NCBI RefSeq assembly: GCF_947242115.1
Contig: NC_074715.1
Coordinates: 54,580,670 to 54,644,669, forward strand
Source of the DNA: Biomphalaria glabrata
Taxonomy: Eukaryota > Mollusca > Gastropoda > Planorbidae
Direction of reading: 5' to 3'
Length of the DNA: 64,000 bases
In this document: positions 11,523 to 21,378 of the stretch, piece after piece
Position numbering within the stretch: the first letter of the stretch is position 1
How the letters are laid out: every line of letters begins with the position of its first letter
Program-made: the position numbers and the translations under genes
The notes under the pieces: model-generated
The model's database searches: none
Told to the model about the DNA's origin: nothing
Seen by the model: the letters and a program-made list of their open reading frames with translations, nothing else

Positions 11523-12090
11523 ACAGCATGGTATGTGCATCAGGTGTGCATCTAGCGCGTCAGACATTTACACAGCTAAAACCAACGTGGAAATCTCCTC
11601 ACATCTCAAACAAGACTAAACTAAGAATCTTTAACTCTATTAATGTCAAGGCTGTCCTACTGTATGGTTCTGAAACATGGAGAACAACTGAAGCCACAAC
11701 AAAAAAAATACTGACCTTCATCAACAGATGCCTGAGAAATATCCCAAAAATACACTGGTATGACAAAGTAGAAAACACCAAACTGTGGGAGATGAGTGGA
11801 CAGAAAAATATAGAAGTGCAGATCTTAGAGAGGAAGTGGAGATGGATTGGTCACACCCTTAGAAAAGATACCAGCAACAGAGCTAGGCAGGCCTTAGAGT
11901 GGAACCCCCAGGGAACAAGACTCAGAGGAAGACCAAAAAGAACATGGTGACGCAGTGTACTTGAAGAAGCAGAGAAGACCGGGAAGAGCTGGGAAACCAT
12001 AAAAAAACTAGCAAGAGACTGTGGAGAGTGGCGTGTTTTTGTCGAGGCCCTATGTTCTATGAGGAATTCAAAGGATTGATGATGATGATG
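11523..12090 (+). mobile_element. RTE-like LINE, reverse transcriptase C-terminus and 3' end
   Basis: AVLLYGSETWR, INRCLRNIPKIHWYDKV and ILERKWRWIGHTLRKDTSNR followed by RGRPKRTW are the standard C-terminal segments of RTE-like reverse transcriptases. The frame ends at TGA (11949) and the element ends in an (ATG)n tail at about 12078-12096. It lies head-to-head with the minus-strand 5' part at 10490-11522, so it may be the other half of a 5'-inverted insertion. Confidence 0.8.
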
Positions 12091-12402
12091 ATGATGGAAA
12101 CTGAGCCTCACTAGTCTTTGGCAAACTCACAACAAACATTTTTCAAAGACATGAAACAGCTGGGACTAAGTGTTAGATTATGTCAGGGTAGACAAAATCA
12201 TAGGCAAATACAATAAGTTCTTAGCAACTTGAAATATGGTGTCTAAATGTAGCCATCTTTATTTCATTGTTTTAATGACCAAATGATGACAGACAATTAA
12301 TGCGTGTATATTCCGCATTCCACATTTTTCATTCCAACAAGGACATCTGTACAATAAAGTCTCTATTTTCATATTTATATATATATTATTATTTTTTTTC
12401 AG

Positions 12403-12515
12403 ATTAACAATTGACATCTCCTCATGACAATGTCATCAGGTTTTGGCAAAACAAACTTTCACATCAGGCTAGAACCAAGATCTTTGTGCTGCTTAGAATG
12501 GGGAAATTGGGAAAG
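12403..12515 (+). CDS. Probable Slo2-like exon between RCK1 and RCK2
   Basis: FGKTNFHIRLEPRSLCCLEW resembles the Slo2 segment SGNEIYHIRLGDSKFF. It ends at a good donor (GAAAG|GTAAAC) in phase 2, which joins in frame to the 13730 exon. An in-frame TGA at 12412-12414, close to the assumed acceptor, means the true start lies later or the exon is broken. Confidence 0.45.
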
Positions 12516-13194
12516 GTAAACTTAGATCTTAGTTGTCATTTTGTAAAATTCAATTTTTCTTAGCACTCTCATAATATAACATACCCTTGGTGAAGCAAAC
12601 TTGCTGCCTTGCAGGATATGGAGGGATCTACAAAGGGTTAGAGCAGCTTACACAAAAATAAAAGGCAGCTATTGATAGAGGCAAAAGGCTCACTCCCCCA
12701 GACGGTTGTGCGCAGGGCAAACAACCCTGTCATATAAAATGAATACTCTGACCAAAGCTTCTATTTTTCTAAGCACACTTATAATATAACCTTATGTCTC
12801 TCATAACATACTTTATGGCCAAGATAATTAGGATGTATTAGAATGCATACTCCAACAAACCTCTGTCTAATAAAGATAGAGAAATTCTGGATTTGTAGGG
12901 CATAAGATAGTACAGTAAGAATAGAGGTGCAAATAAATAATATGTCAAATAATAGTAGGTATAAAAAAAATACTGTAAAATAACAAAAAATGTTTTTCCT
13001 GCTAACAATGTGCCATATACTGGTTCATCTATCTCTGTGATGTTTTTGGATAACAATGTTGAATTCTTGATTGAAAAAAAAAATTGAACTTATCAAAGGG
13101 CAGTAACTTTGGTCTACACTACATATAAAGTAAAGTTCAGTTTCTGAACAACTTACACATCTGGGCGAGTCTCTCCAACTGCTCTCATGTCTTT

Positions 13195-13435
13195 AAAAAA
13201 AATAGGTAAAGTTCCCATTTCAGACCTTGCGATCTATAGGGCATATGATGTTAAGGTCATCTGTTTCTTTGGCCAACAATTAATAAGAAAGGTGTCCTGT
13301 GGCTAGCACAATTACCAACCACCTTTACTTTCCCCAACTAAATTCAGGTACCCATTAGAGTTGGGTGGACTCCGGTGCACCCTGAAAATCCCGAAATAGA
13401 AATCCTAGTCTTCTCTGAGTTTCACCATCTTCTTC
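13195..13435 (-). repeat. SINE family II, 3' part
   Basis: The reverse complement follows the body of the 50529-50801 SINE: ACCCAACTCTAATGGGTACC, AAGTAAAGGTGGTTGG, AAACAGATGACCTTAACATC and a final AAATGGGAACTTTAC. The tRNA-like head is missing, as expected for a decayed copy. Confidence 0.7.
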
Positions 13436-13729
13436 CAGGTCTGTGACCTCTGTTGATTTGCCATTTGTTATTACTGAAGCTAAAGGTTTTTCCCTATGCC
13501 CAAGCTTCCTCCTTTCTCAGCTGGGCTTGGGATCCTCCTATGGCCTAGTTTTCTGCACAAAATATAGTAGGTTTTTTTTCATGTCACATCTTTTCATTTT
13601 TAGTTGTTGATCTAGTATGGGTTTATAAAGAAATATCTTGAATTAGTATTGTCTATCAAAAATTTTTTAGCATTTTTTTTATAAAGTGAAAATTTTAATA
13701 ATAGCCTTTTGTTTTTTTAAATGTTTCAG

Positions 13730-13792
13730 GCCTGACGCTTTGTTCCTGGATACACTTGCTCATTTCCCATTGGTCTATTACATAACTGATAG
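13730..13792 (+). CDS. Slo2-like exon: start of RCK2
   Basis: PDALFLDTLAHFPLVYYITD matches DPEHFLDAICCFPMVYYMVG of KCNT1 in the region leading into RCK2. Bounded by TTTCAG and AG|GTACAG, ending in phase 2, which joins to the next exon to complete an arginine codon. Confidence 0.75.
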
Positions 13793-13934
13793 GTACAGTG
13801 TCTAAAATATTATCAGTATTTGATCCTGTTTCTTGTTGTTTATAGACGTATTGGTAGTAACTATTAATGTGTTAATCTAGTTGTTTATTTGTTCTATTTA
13901 TGCTTTAATCTAGTCATTCATTTTTCCCTATCAC

Positions 13935-14335
13935 TTCGTTTCATTTGTCCCTTGACTTTTGGTCTAGGAGTACTGTGACAGTTCACATAACCAAATCTCT
14001 CCACTTTACCTCATCAGCAGGTGTTCTTAGCAGGATATTAAGATCCATTATTTTATGTTATCCAGCCAGATTGACCCTTTCTTCATGTTCCCTCCACTGT
14101 ACCTTGAAGAATGATTTTAGGCAATGAGTCATGTCTTACAATATGACCAAACCAGTTCATCAGCTTTCATCTCTTCACAGTATTGAGGAGCTCCTCCTTT
14201 TTGCCAGCCAGTCTTCTTTTCCTGGTATTTGATACCCTGCATTTTTCTGTTCTATTCTCTCAAAGACTTGGGTTTTTCTTTCAGTCAACCTCAGCATTAA
14301 ATGTCAAACTTTAACAACCTTATAGGAGAACATAG
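13935..14335 (-). mobile_element. Degraded LINE, reverse transcriptase C-terminal region
   Basis: On the minus strand, broken frames contain MKADELVWSYCKT-like and SIEGT-like blocks typical of the segment after the reverse transcriptase palm in RTE-like LINEs. Plus-strand frames here are incidental. Old and short; the assignment rests on general resemblance. Confidence 0.4.
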
Positions 14336-14454
14336 ACCACTAGCCAAGAATAAAGTTTTGTGTATTTAAATAAAAAAAAAAGTAATGAGTCCATGTTAGA
14401 TCTAGCTAGTTTGAGGTATTGAAATTTTTAAGAGTTTACACAAACATGTAGTCA

Positions 14455-14590
14455 GTATAATATGAGATGAAATGAAGACTAGCCCAAACCTTCTTGTGAA
14501 GGCAGCCTTGGTGTGGGAAGCATTGAGATCAGTCTGATGTACATATCACACAACCAGGCAGACATCCTCACCATTTAATTGCATTTATAT
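14455..14590 (-). repeat. Degraded SINE, family I-like
   Basis: The minus strand has GCCTGGTTGTGTGATATGTA as head and GAAGGTTTGGGCTAGTCTTC towards its end, resembling family I blocks (GCCTGGTC... and GGTTTGGACTAGGAAG). Strongly diverged. Confidence 0.45.
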
Positions 14591-14672
14591 ATAAAGTCTA
14601 GTTACATATGATTTACATTTTGTCAGTATGTCACAATGGAGTAGATCAATCTTAATGTTGTGTCTGTTCCAG

Positions 14673-14812
14673 AGTGGATGATCTCCTAGCGGCTAGAATC
14701 ACTCAAGACAGTTACCTCTAGTGGTTGTCAAAAGAAATCCTGATTCTAATTATGAAGGGAAAGAGTTTCTAGAGGATTCCTCCACCATTGTTGCCATTCA
14801 GAAAATTGTTAG
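14673..14812 (+). CDS. Slo2-like exon: RCK2 core, frameshifted
   Basis: It opens with VDDLLAARITQDSYL (KCNT1 has LDDLLRCGVTFAANM) and continues, after a frame break near 14717-14721, with VVVKRNPDSNYEG and STIVAIQKIVR (KCNT1 VVVDKESTMSAEEDY and TIVNVQTLFRLF). Both halves are unmistakable homologues, so the break is a real lesion or an assembly error. Donor AG|GTAATA. The following exon (ITELTHPANMRF) was not found. Confidence 0.75.
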
Positions 14813-15674
14813 GTAATACATTTCTTCATTGCATTACAGTAAAAAAATAAATTTGTTTACTATGCAAAATAAGAACATAACCATTGGTAGCAAGCCTGAA
14901 TAATTGTTAATCATTTTGGTTTTTTATTCTACACAAATTTTATTATGAGTTTGTATGATCCAAGAATGGCAATATCTGAGAGTCTAAAGATGAAGAATAA
15001 GGGCAATACAAATAGATTGTTCACACACACATGCATGCATCCGTTACTTTATTAGTATGAATAATAAATAAACAAAATCTATATCAGAACTTTCAGAGTC
15101 ATGGATAAAAACTAAATAGTTTAATTGCTTTCTAATTAACAAATTATTTTTGTGCATTTCTTTTTTTTTTATGTACATATTTAGCTAAAGAATTACCTTT
15201 TGACTGAAAAAAACTCATTTAGTTTTAGTTTTGTTCCTTAATTATTGAATTCATACATGCAGACACTATGCAAATAATGTATTGAATTTTGAATATTTAT
15301 TGTAGATCATTATTTGGGACAAACATGTTAAAAATTTTTTACTAGCTCCAGAGTTTAGACTTAGTTTAACTTCAAAATCTTTATCAATAGTTAATCAGTA
15401 CGCTAGTCATCAACAGTTAGTTTGTTCTATTCTGCTAGACAGACCACTGTCTTTTAGGTCTTGTTGCTTAGTTTAGCTTGAATTTTCCATTGTCCTCTCT
15501 CTATGTCTCTCTTGTTTTTTCCTTCTGTCCCTCTTTCTTTCACTATTCTTGTCTAGGTCAGTGTATTGTTCTCATTCTAAGTATGCAAGTAACATAAAAA
15601 AAAGTTGTAAAAAAAAAGACAATCCCTCTCAACTTTTTGTAAGAATGATTACTTTGCTCGTAACTCTTAATAAC
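14813..15674. other. Spacer, no exon found
   Basis: A/T-rich DNA between the last Slo2-like exon and the LINE. Searched by eye on both strands for the next Slo2 exon and for dynein linker exons; neither was seen. Confidence 0.4.
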
Positions 15675-18290
15675 TAATTCTTCTTCTTCATTGTTCTCAT
15701 TGTTATGTTGGAGTGTTCATATGACTAGACCAATACATGAGATGAACTGCGCGGTGGTTTCCAAATCAGGGAGCTCTCCATATAGTTTTCTTTCTATTGG
15801 GGTGATTTGGGGCCAATGTCTTATATGGGCCTCTTGGTAAAGAGAGCAGTTTTGGAGGACGTGGTCGGCATTCTCTGGTGATACTCCACATGGGCAGATT
15901 TCACTGGCTCCAATTTTGAGCTTCCAGTGCATGTGTTGTCGCATTCTGTTGTGTCCGGTCCTGAGAAAGATTAGACGTTGGTTTTGTCGGGATAGCTTAT
16001 AGTAAGCTTCATCTTTCTTGTGATTTGGATGAGAGCTCGTCCATTTCTCATTTATTTTGTTTACAATTAATTTCTTCATTTCTTCTGGATAGAGTGCAGA
16101 GTTTATTTGAGAGTTAGTTCTCCCACTCTTGGCGAGTGTGTCAGCCTTCTCATTTCCTTCTAGTTGTATATGGGCTGATATCCATTGAATAACAGTTTTT
16201 TTGCTCTTGTTGTTGAGCTTTGTAAGTGCTGTTCTGAGGTTTTTAATATAAGAGGAATCAGAGTTTTGCAAACTTTGGAGGGTTGTTTTTGCATCGGTTA
16301 GCAAGACAATCTGACTGTGAGGGGAACTTGGATGATTTGCTAGCATGGTAGCAGCTAGTGCTAGTGCTTCCCTTTCTGCTCTGTGACTGTCAGAGAGCTC
16401 TCCAGTTGCAATGGATTTTTCTAGTTTTCCTCCATCTGGCCATTCGATAAGTATTCCAGCTCCTCCATTTGTGGTGGCTTTATGGGATGAGCCATCCGTG
16501 TAAACTCTGATCCACTGATTGCTAGGGTAATAGGTATGTAGAAAACAGTTCACTATTTCCTTGAGCTCTGTTGGTCTGTAATCAGATTTTCTTTTTATGT
16601 TTTCAATATGGTCCCTTATAGTAGGAAGAGGGCTTTCGTCCCAGGGTGGAAATTCGTTATAGTTTATTGAGGATTCCAGAGTAATTTTTTCAAGTTGATG
16701 TTTCTTTTTTAGGTTTAGAGATTCCTGTATGAAATTGGTCCTTTTGAGACATTTTTTGTGCCAGTTTTGTGGATTTTTGTTCTGAGTGGGTGCCTTTCAA
16801 AGGTTTCCAATTTAGTGAATTGGGAAAGGATTTTTATTTCTCTTCTTTCATCCAGAGAGATCAGGGCAGCGGTTTCCTCCATAGCTCTAATGGGTGTTGT
16901 TTTGATTGCTCCTGTCATTATCCTTAAACCAATATTTTGAACCTTGTCTATTTTTCTTAGGTTGGTTTGGGCTGCTGAGCCCCATGCTGTGGCACCATAT
17001 TCTAGTACAGGTCTTACATAACTGGTATAGGTCTTTTTCAGGATGTTGTGATTAGCTCCCCAATCTGTGTCAGCTAATTTTTTCAAGAGGGATAGTCTCT
17101 GGATGCCTTTACTCTGTGTTTTATCTATTTGGTTTTTCCAGGTTAGTCTCGGGTCATAGGTGACTCCAAGATAAGTAGGGCTGTCATTTTTTTCTAAAGC
17201 TTCCTTATCTAATGTTAATTTTATTGTTTGTTGTTTTGTTGACAGTGAGAATATGGTATATGTTGTCTTTTTTGTGTTAATGGACATGCCCCAGTCTTTG
17301 GACCAATTATTGAGTTTATCAAGAGCATCTTGTAATCGAAATTTCTATGTTCCTACATATTCTTCTGTGCTAATTAAGGCAAGGTCATCTGCATACATGC
17401 TGCTTTTAACTTTTTTGGGTAGGTTTTGATTTAGATCGTTTATGAATATTAGAAAAATTGTTGGGGATAGGACTCCTCCTTGGGGGACGCCATTTTTTAT
17501 ACCCACTGTGTGGCTTCTTTGTCCTTGCATGCAAACTAAGGCTTTTCTGTTATTTAGGTATTCCTTTATCCAGTTGTACATTCTTTGGGATATGTGATGC
17601 TGGATTAGCTTGAGCAAGAGACCTTGTTCCCAGACTTTGTCAAATGCTTTTTCTAAGTCAACCCACACAATTGTTGTTGGTTTCTTTTCTTGAAAGCCGT
17701 CTTCTATTTCTTGTGTGATGAAGGCAATTTGATCTTCTGTTGATCTGCCTTTTCTAAAGCCATCCTGGGCTTCAGTGAGTAGGTTATTTGACTCAAGGAT
17801 CCATGTCAGCCTTCTATTTATCACTCTTTCCATCAGTTTGCAAGTACAGCTAGTGAGGCTGATGGGACGGTAGCTATCCAGTTTATTTCTTGGTTTGCCG
17901 TGCTTTATTATAGGGATCATAATGGCTTTTTTCCAGATGTTTGGAATTCTGCTAGATTTCCAGCTAGCATTGAATAATTGTAGCAGTTTTCTTTTGGCTT
18001 GAGGACCCAAGTGAAGAAGCATGTCATTTGATATTTTGTCTGGGCCCGGGGCTTGTTTTGGTTTGAGGACTTTTAGGGATTCATCTAGTTCCTTCATTTT
18101 AAAATTAGTGGTCATTCCCAAGGAGTAAGCTGGATTGTTTTCTTTAATTTTATCTTGGATTTCTGAGTTTACATCTTTATTTCTACTTTCATTAATTTGT
18201 ATTTGTCCTACGCTTTGGTAAAACTTAATGAATTCATTTGCTGCTATGTTGGAGTTCAGACACATATTGATCTCAGACTTTTGTATATGA
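15675..18290 (-). mobile_element. I-clade (Nimbus-like) non-LTR retrotransposon, 5'-truncated
   Basis: Minus strand, in order: reverse transcriptase (18265-16715) with AFDKVWEQGLLL, NGVPQGGVLSP and the catalytic YADD (SSMYADDLALIS), thumb with TYLGVTYDPRLTW and VRPVLEYGATAWG; then RNase H (about 16520-16130) with YTDGSSHKATTNGGAGI, SHRAEREALALA and NEKADTLAKSG; then a zinc-knuckle-like CPCGVSPENADHVL; and a (GAA)n tail at about 15677. One in-frame TAG near 17340 and one frameshift near 16740 break it. Reverse transcriptase plus RNase H fits the I clade, where Nimbus of Biomphalaria belongs. It lies between the channel and dynein relics. No convincing target duplication seen. Confidence 0.85.
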
Positions 18291-18340
18291 TAGAGCTAAC
18301 CATTTTTATCATTGTTCTTCAACATCAATTCTGTTCTTAG

Positions 18341-19922
18341 GTTGTTCTAACAATATGTCAAATGATGTGGACCTGTGATGTCACAGCTATTCTTAGAGAC
18401 TCTCGAACAGTTATCAGGGGAATGAGGGACTTCGAACAAAGAAGCTTTACAGTAAAAATTTTTATTTGATTTTATATTTCACAAAACTTATCTTTTCTAC
18501 CATTATGTATCAGCACTTAAAATATATCAGTACTTTCAAAATCACTTTCTATCAACAGGAGTTAAATCTTCTAGCTGGGGCAGTGAGAGGAGAACTTCCT
18601 AAACTGGCACGAGCTACACTCTGCGCTCTTATTACAATCAATGTTCATGCACGGGACATAATTTCAGAAATGGTGAAAAAACAGGTCAGACATTTTTTGA
18701 CATTGAACTTTTTCATCTTCCTAATATTATTAAATTCCATTTGATGGCTAAATCAATTTTTTTGACATCATTAGAAAATACATATTGCTTCATGCAACAA
18801 AGACCAACAACTCTTCTTAAAAGATGACTGGTGAAATGTGCATTAAAAATATTTTTAAATGAAATATATTCATTGTAAAATCTGTAATGACAACACCTTA
18901 TAGTGCCCCAAGTACCCTATCTATCCCTCCATGCTGTGCAAAAAGAAAGACCATTATGTGTGACCCTTGAGGTAACAGAAATGTTTTACATGCAGCCCTG
19001 AGATTACCAAAAGCTTTAAAATCTTGTATTAGAATGTAATATCTATAGCTAATATCTTACAAATAGTATGTCTGAAAAACAAATCAAAGCTTTACAAATT
19101 AATCAGTCAAATGGAATTTTAAAAATGGTAATCCATTGTAAAAAAGACAAAATCCTAATTGTCCCAAATGTGGTTAATTATGCCTATATTAATCAGCACT
19201 CAAGACTTCATGGTCAAAAAAAAAAAAGAGCATTTAGAAAAACATCGTTTAAATAAACTCAAGATCTTCTTTTTAAAAAGATAGAAAGGAAAATCACAAG
19301 TTACAGTTTCATTCTTTCGCTTTTACAAACTGTTTTGGGAAAAGTTTTTGTTTTTAAAAATAAAGAATAGTTTCGGTAATGGTGATGAAATGTAGCACAG
19401 TGCTTTACCTCTTTTACATTTGTAACTATAGGACTCATTTTAGTCTCTTTAGGTCTGTGTCATTATCATCTGCATATAAATAAAAAATCTTTCTGGGGAT
19501 CAGTATAATGCTAGGAACAAAACAAAAACATTTTCTTTTCTGCACATGAATGGAAACATTGCATGTGCATTCAAAACATTTACAATCTAGAGGAAATATA
19601 TCTTATAAATATTTCAAGTTGTAAGTTGTAGCTGCTGGCAGTTTTAAAATCTCTTTAGCCAAGTTTTTTGGTGTGGCATTTCTTTTGATCTACTAGATTC
19701 ATGAATCTCTTTGGCCTTCTTTCATTTGTTTGTTAAATGAAGAAACAACAACACTTGTGTTGACAGGTATCAGAACTTTTAAGTTTTGACTGGCAAAAAC
19801 AACTCAGATATTATTGGAATATGGAAGTGGACAACTGTGTTGTCTGCATGTCAATTGCTGTCTACACCTATGGCTATGAGTACCTTGGAGCCTGTCCTAG
19901 ATTAGTGATTACACCTCTGACT
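18341..19922 (+). CDS. DNAH6: Dynein exons 1-3 here: end of linker
   Basis: Exons 18341-18451 ([18 protein letters not shown]), 18559-18684 ([29 protein letters not shown]) and 19767-19922 ([31 protein letters not shown]). These are the hallmark end-of-linker and pre-AAA1 segments of dynein heavy chains. All are in phase 0 with GT-AG borders (donors GTAAAA, GTCAGA, GTAAGT). The upstream linker and tail exons are not found between 14812 and 18341, which is filled by a LINE. The first exon starts in phase 0, so it would not join in frame to the last Slo2-like exon (phase 2). Confidence 0.85.
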
Positions 19923-19924
19923 GT

Positions 19925-20195
19925 AAGTTTATTGATATGGCTTTATTCGGGAAGTGGGGCTATCTACGAAGATCTGATTTATGAACATGCACTGTTTACA
20001 TTAGATTTTTACCAAATATTTAAATTTTTACTACCTTTACTATTTTAACTGTGAATAGACCTTGATTTTAATGATATGACTGTATAGAATCTGGCCCTTG
20101 TTGTTTAGAGAGAGAGTAGTCCTTAAGGGACTGCAGGCACAACATGGCCTAAATTGTGCCGATGTGCCTCAAATCAAAAATCAAATCGTTGGACT
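19925..20195 (+). repeat. Dispersed repeat, copy 1 (pair with 26800-27056)
   Basis: From TTCGGGAAGTGGGGCTATCT through GAGAGAGAGTAGTCCTTAAG and GGACTGCAGGCAC to an (AAATC)n tail, this matches 26800-27056 over about 250 bases. The simple-repeat tail suggests a SINE-like or LINE-tail retroelement. No protein. Confidence 0.7.
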
Positions 20196-20837
20196 ATTTA
20201 TATTTTTCCAAGTGACAGGCATATTTGTTTGATCAATTGATAGGATAAAACATTTGAATTAATGTCAGGATAGAACATTTGAATAATATGACATGACCTG
20301 ACTAATTTTCAGAACATGCCTAGCTGACTATTTGAGGATTCAAGTGGATATTTCTATTGAATTAAAAAAATAAAATATTTGAATAACTAAGTTGACACAT
20401 TTCATCAATGATTATTAACTGGGCAAACACGTTTAACAAATTTACTGAACACAACAGAATTAATTGCTAATAAATTCTTTAGTTTTAAATAAACTTAATA
20501 GCAATGCTTTTAGTTTAAAAAATACAGCTACCACTTTTGTGTAGATCCCTACTTTTTAATTGTAAATTCTCAGTACTAGCCTGAAGATTTTATGATTTAC
20601 ATATTAGTACCTTATTCGTTAGTAATCTAGTAGAATGGGAACTCAAAGTCTGTAAGTGATGCCAGATGTTACTTTTTGACAAATAGTTATAAGCACAATC
20701 AAAGCACAATCATAGAGACATTGACAAAATTCTTTCTTCCTCCTAGAAGGATAAGTTTCATCTTTCTGGTTTATGCATTAAAACAGCAACCATCTTTATC
20801 TTTAGTTTTCTATACATGCCACATTGCTCATTCATAG

Positions 20838-21340
20838 GACAGATGCTATCTCTGCCTTATGGGAGCCCTACAACTTGATCTAGGTGGAGCACCTGCAGGT
20901 CCAGCTGGTACTGGAAAGACTGAAACAACTAAAAATTTGGCTAAAGCTTTGGCTATATGGTGTGTAGTGTTTAATTGTTCAGACAGCTTGGATTATAAGG
21001 TGATTAGGACCTTAAATATAATTATGTTTCTTTTATAAAGACTTTATTTGAATTAGTGAAAATTTAATATTTAGTTCAAATTGTTCATTGACTTAAAAGA
21101 GACACCATGGCTGAGGGGCAGACAAACCATAGCTATATGGTATAGAGAGGCTTACTTTCATTGAAAAACACCATGGCTAATGGCTTACATATAGACATGT
21201 TGTGACTGATGAGACTGGGTGACATAAACACTACAGAACTGAATGACATAAGACTCCACAAGGCTCAGTGACTTAGATAATTATATTAACACAATATATT
21301 TTAAGATTCTATACCAGAAATAAATTAATCCTCTCTTGAT

Positions 21341-21378
<38 letters not shown>

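Larger units (their letters stand above)
9475..14812 (+). pseudogene. Slo2/KCNT-type potassium channel, partial and disrupted
   Basis: Five exon-like pieces match the Slo2 family (sodium-activated, large-conductance K+ channels of the plasma membrane) in the right order: pore region (9475-9641), post-S6 linker and start of RCK1 (9778-9942), a piece of the RCK1-RCK2 region (about 12403-12515) and two RCK2 pieces (13730-13792 and 14673-14812). Splice phases agree between the last three. Absent are the S1-S5 helices, most of RCK1 (the tract after FLNEFY) and everything after RCK2 strand B. There is a +1 shift in a T run at 9584-9588, a frame break near 14717-14721, and a TGA near the start of the 12403 piece. 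The selectivity filter reads TDGYGE, where the family has TVGYGD or TVGFGD. Most likely a decayed duplicate; assembly error is the alternative. Confidence 0.7.

Noticed and set aside
9475-18684. A fused channel-dynein gene on one strand
   Set aside because: The last Slo2-like exon ends in phase 2 and the first dynein exon starts in phase 0, a LINE lies between them, and both sides lack essential exons; two separate relics are simpler.
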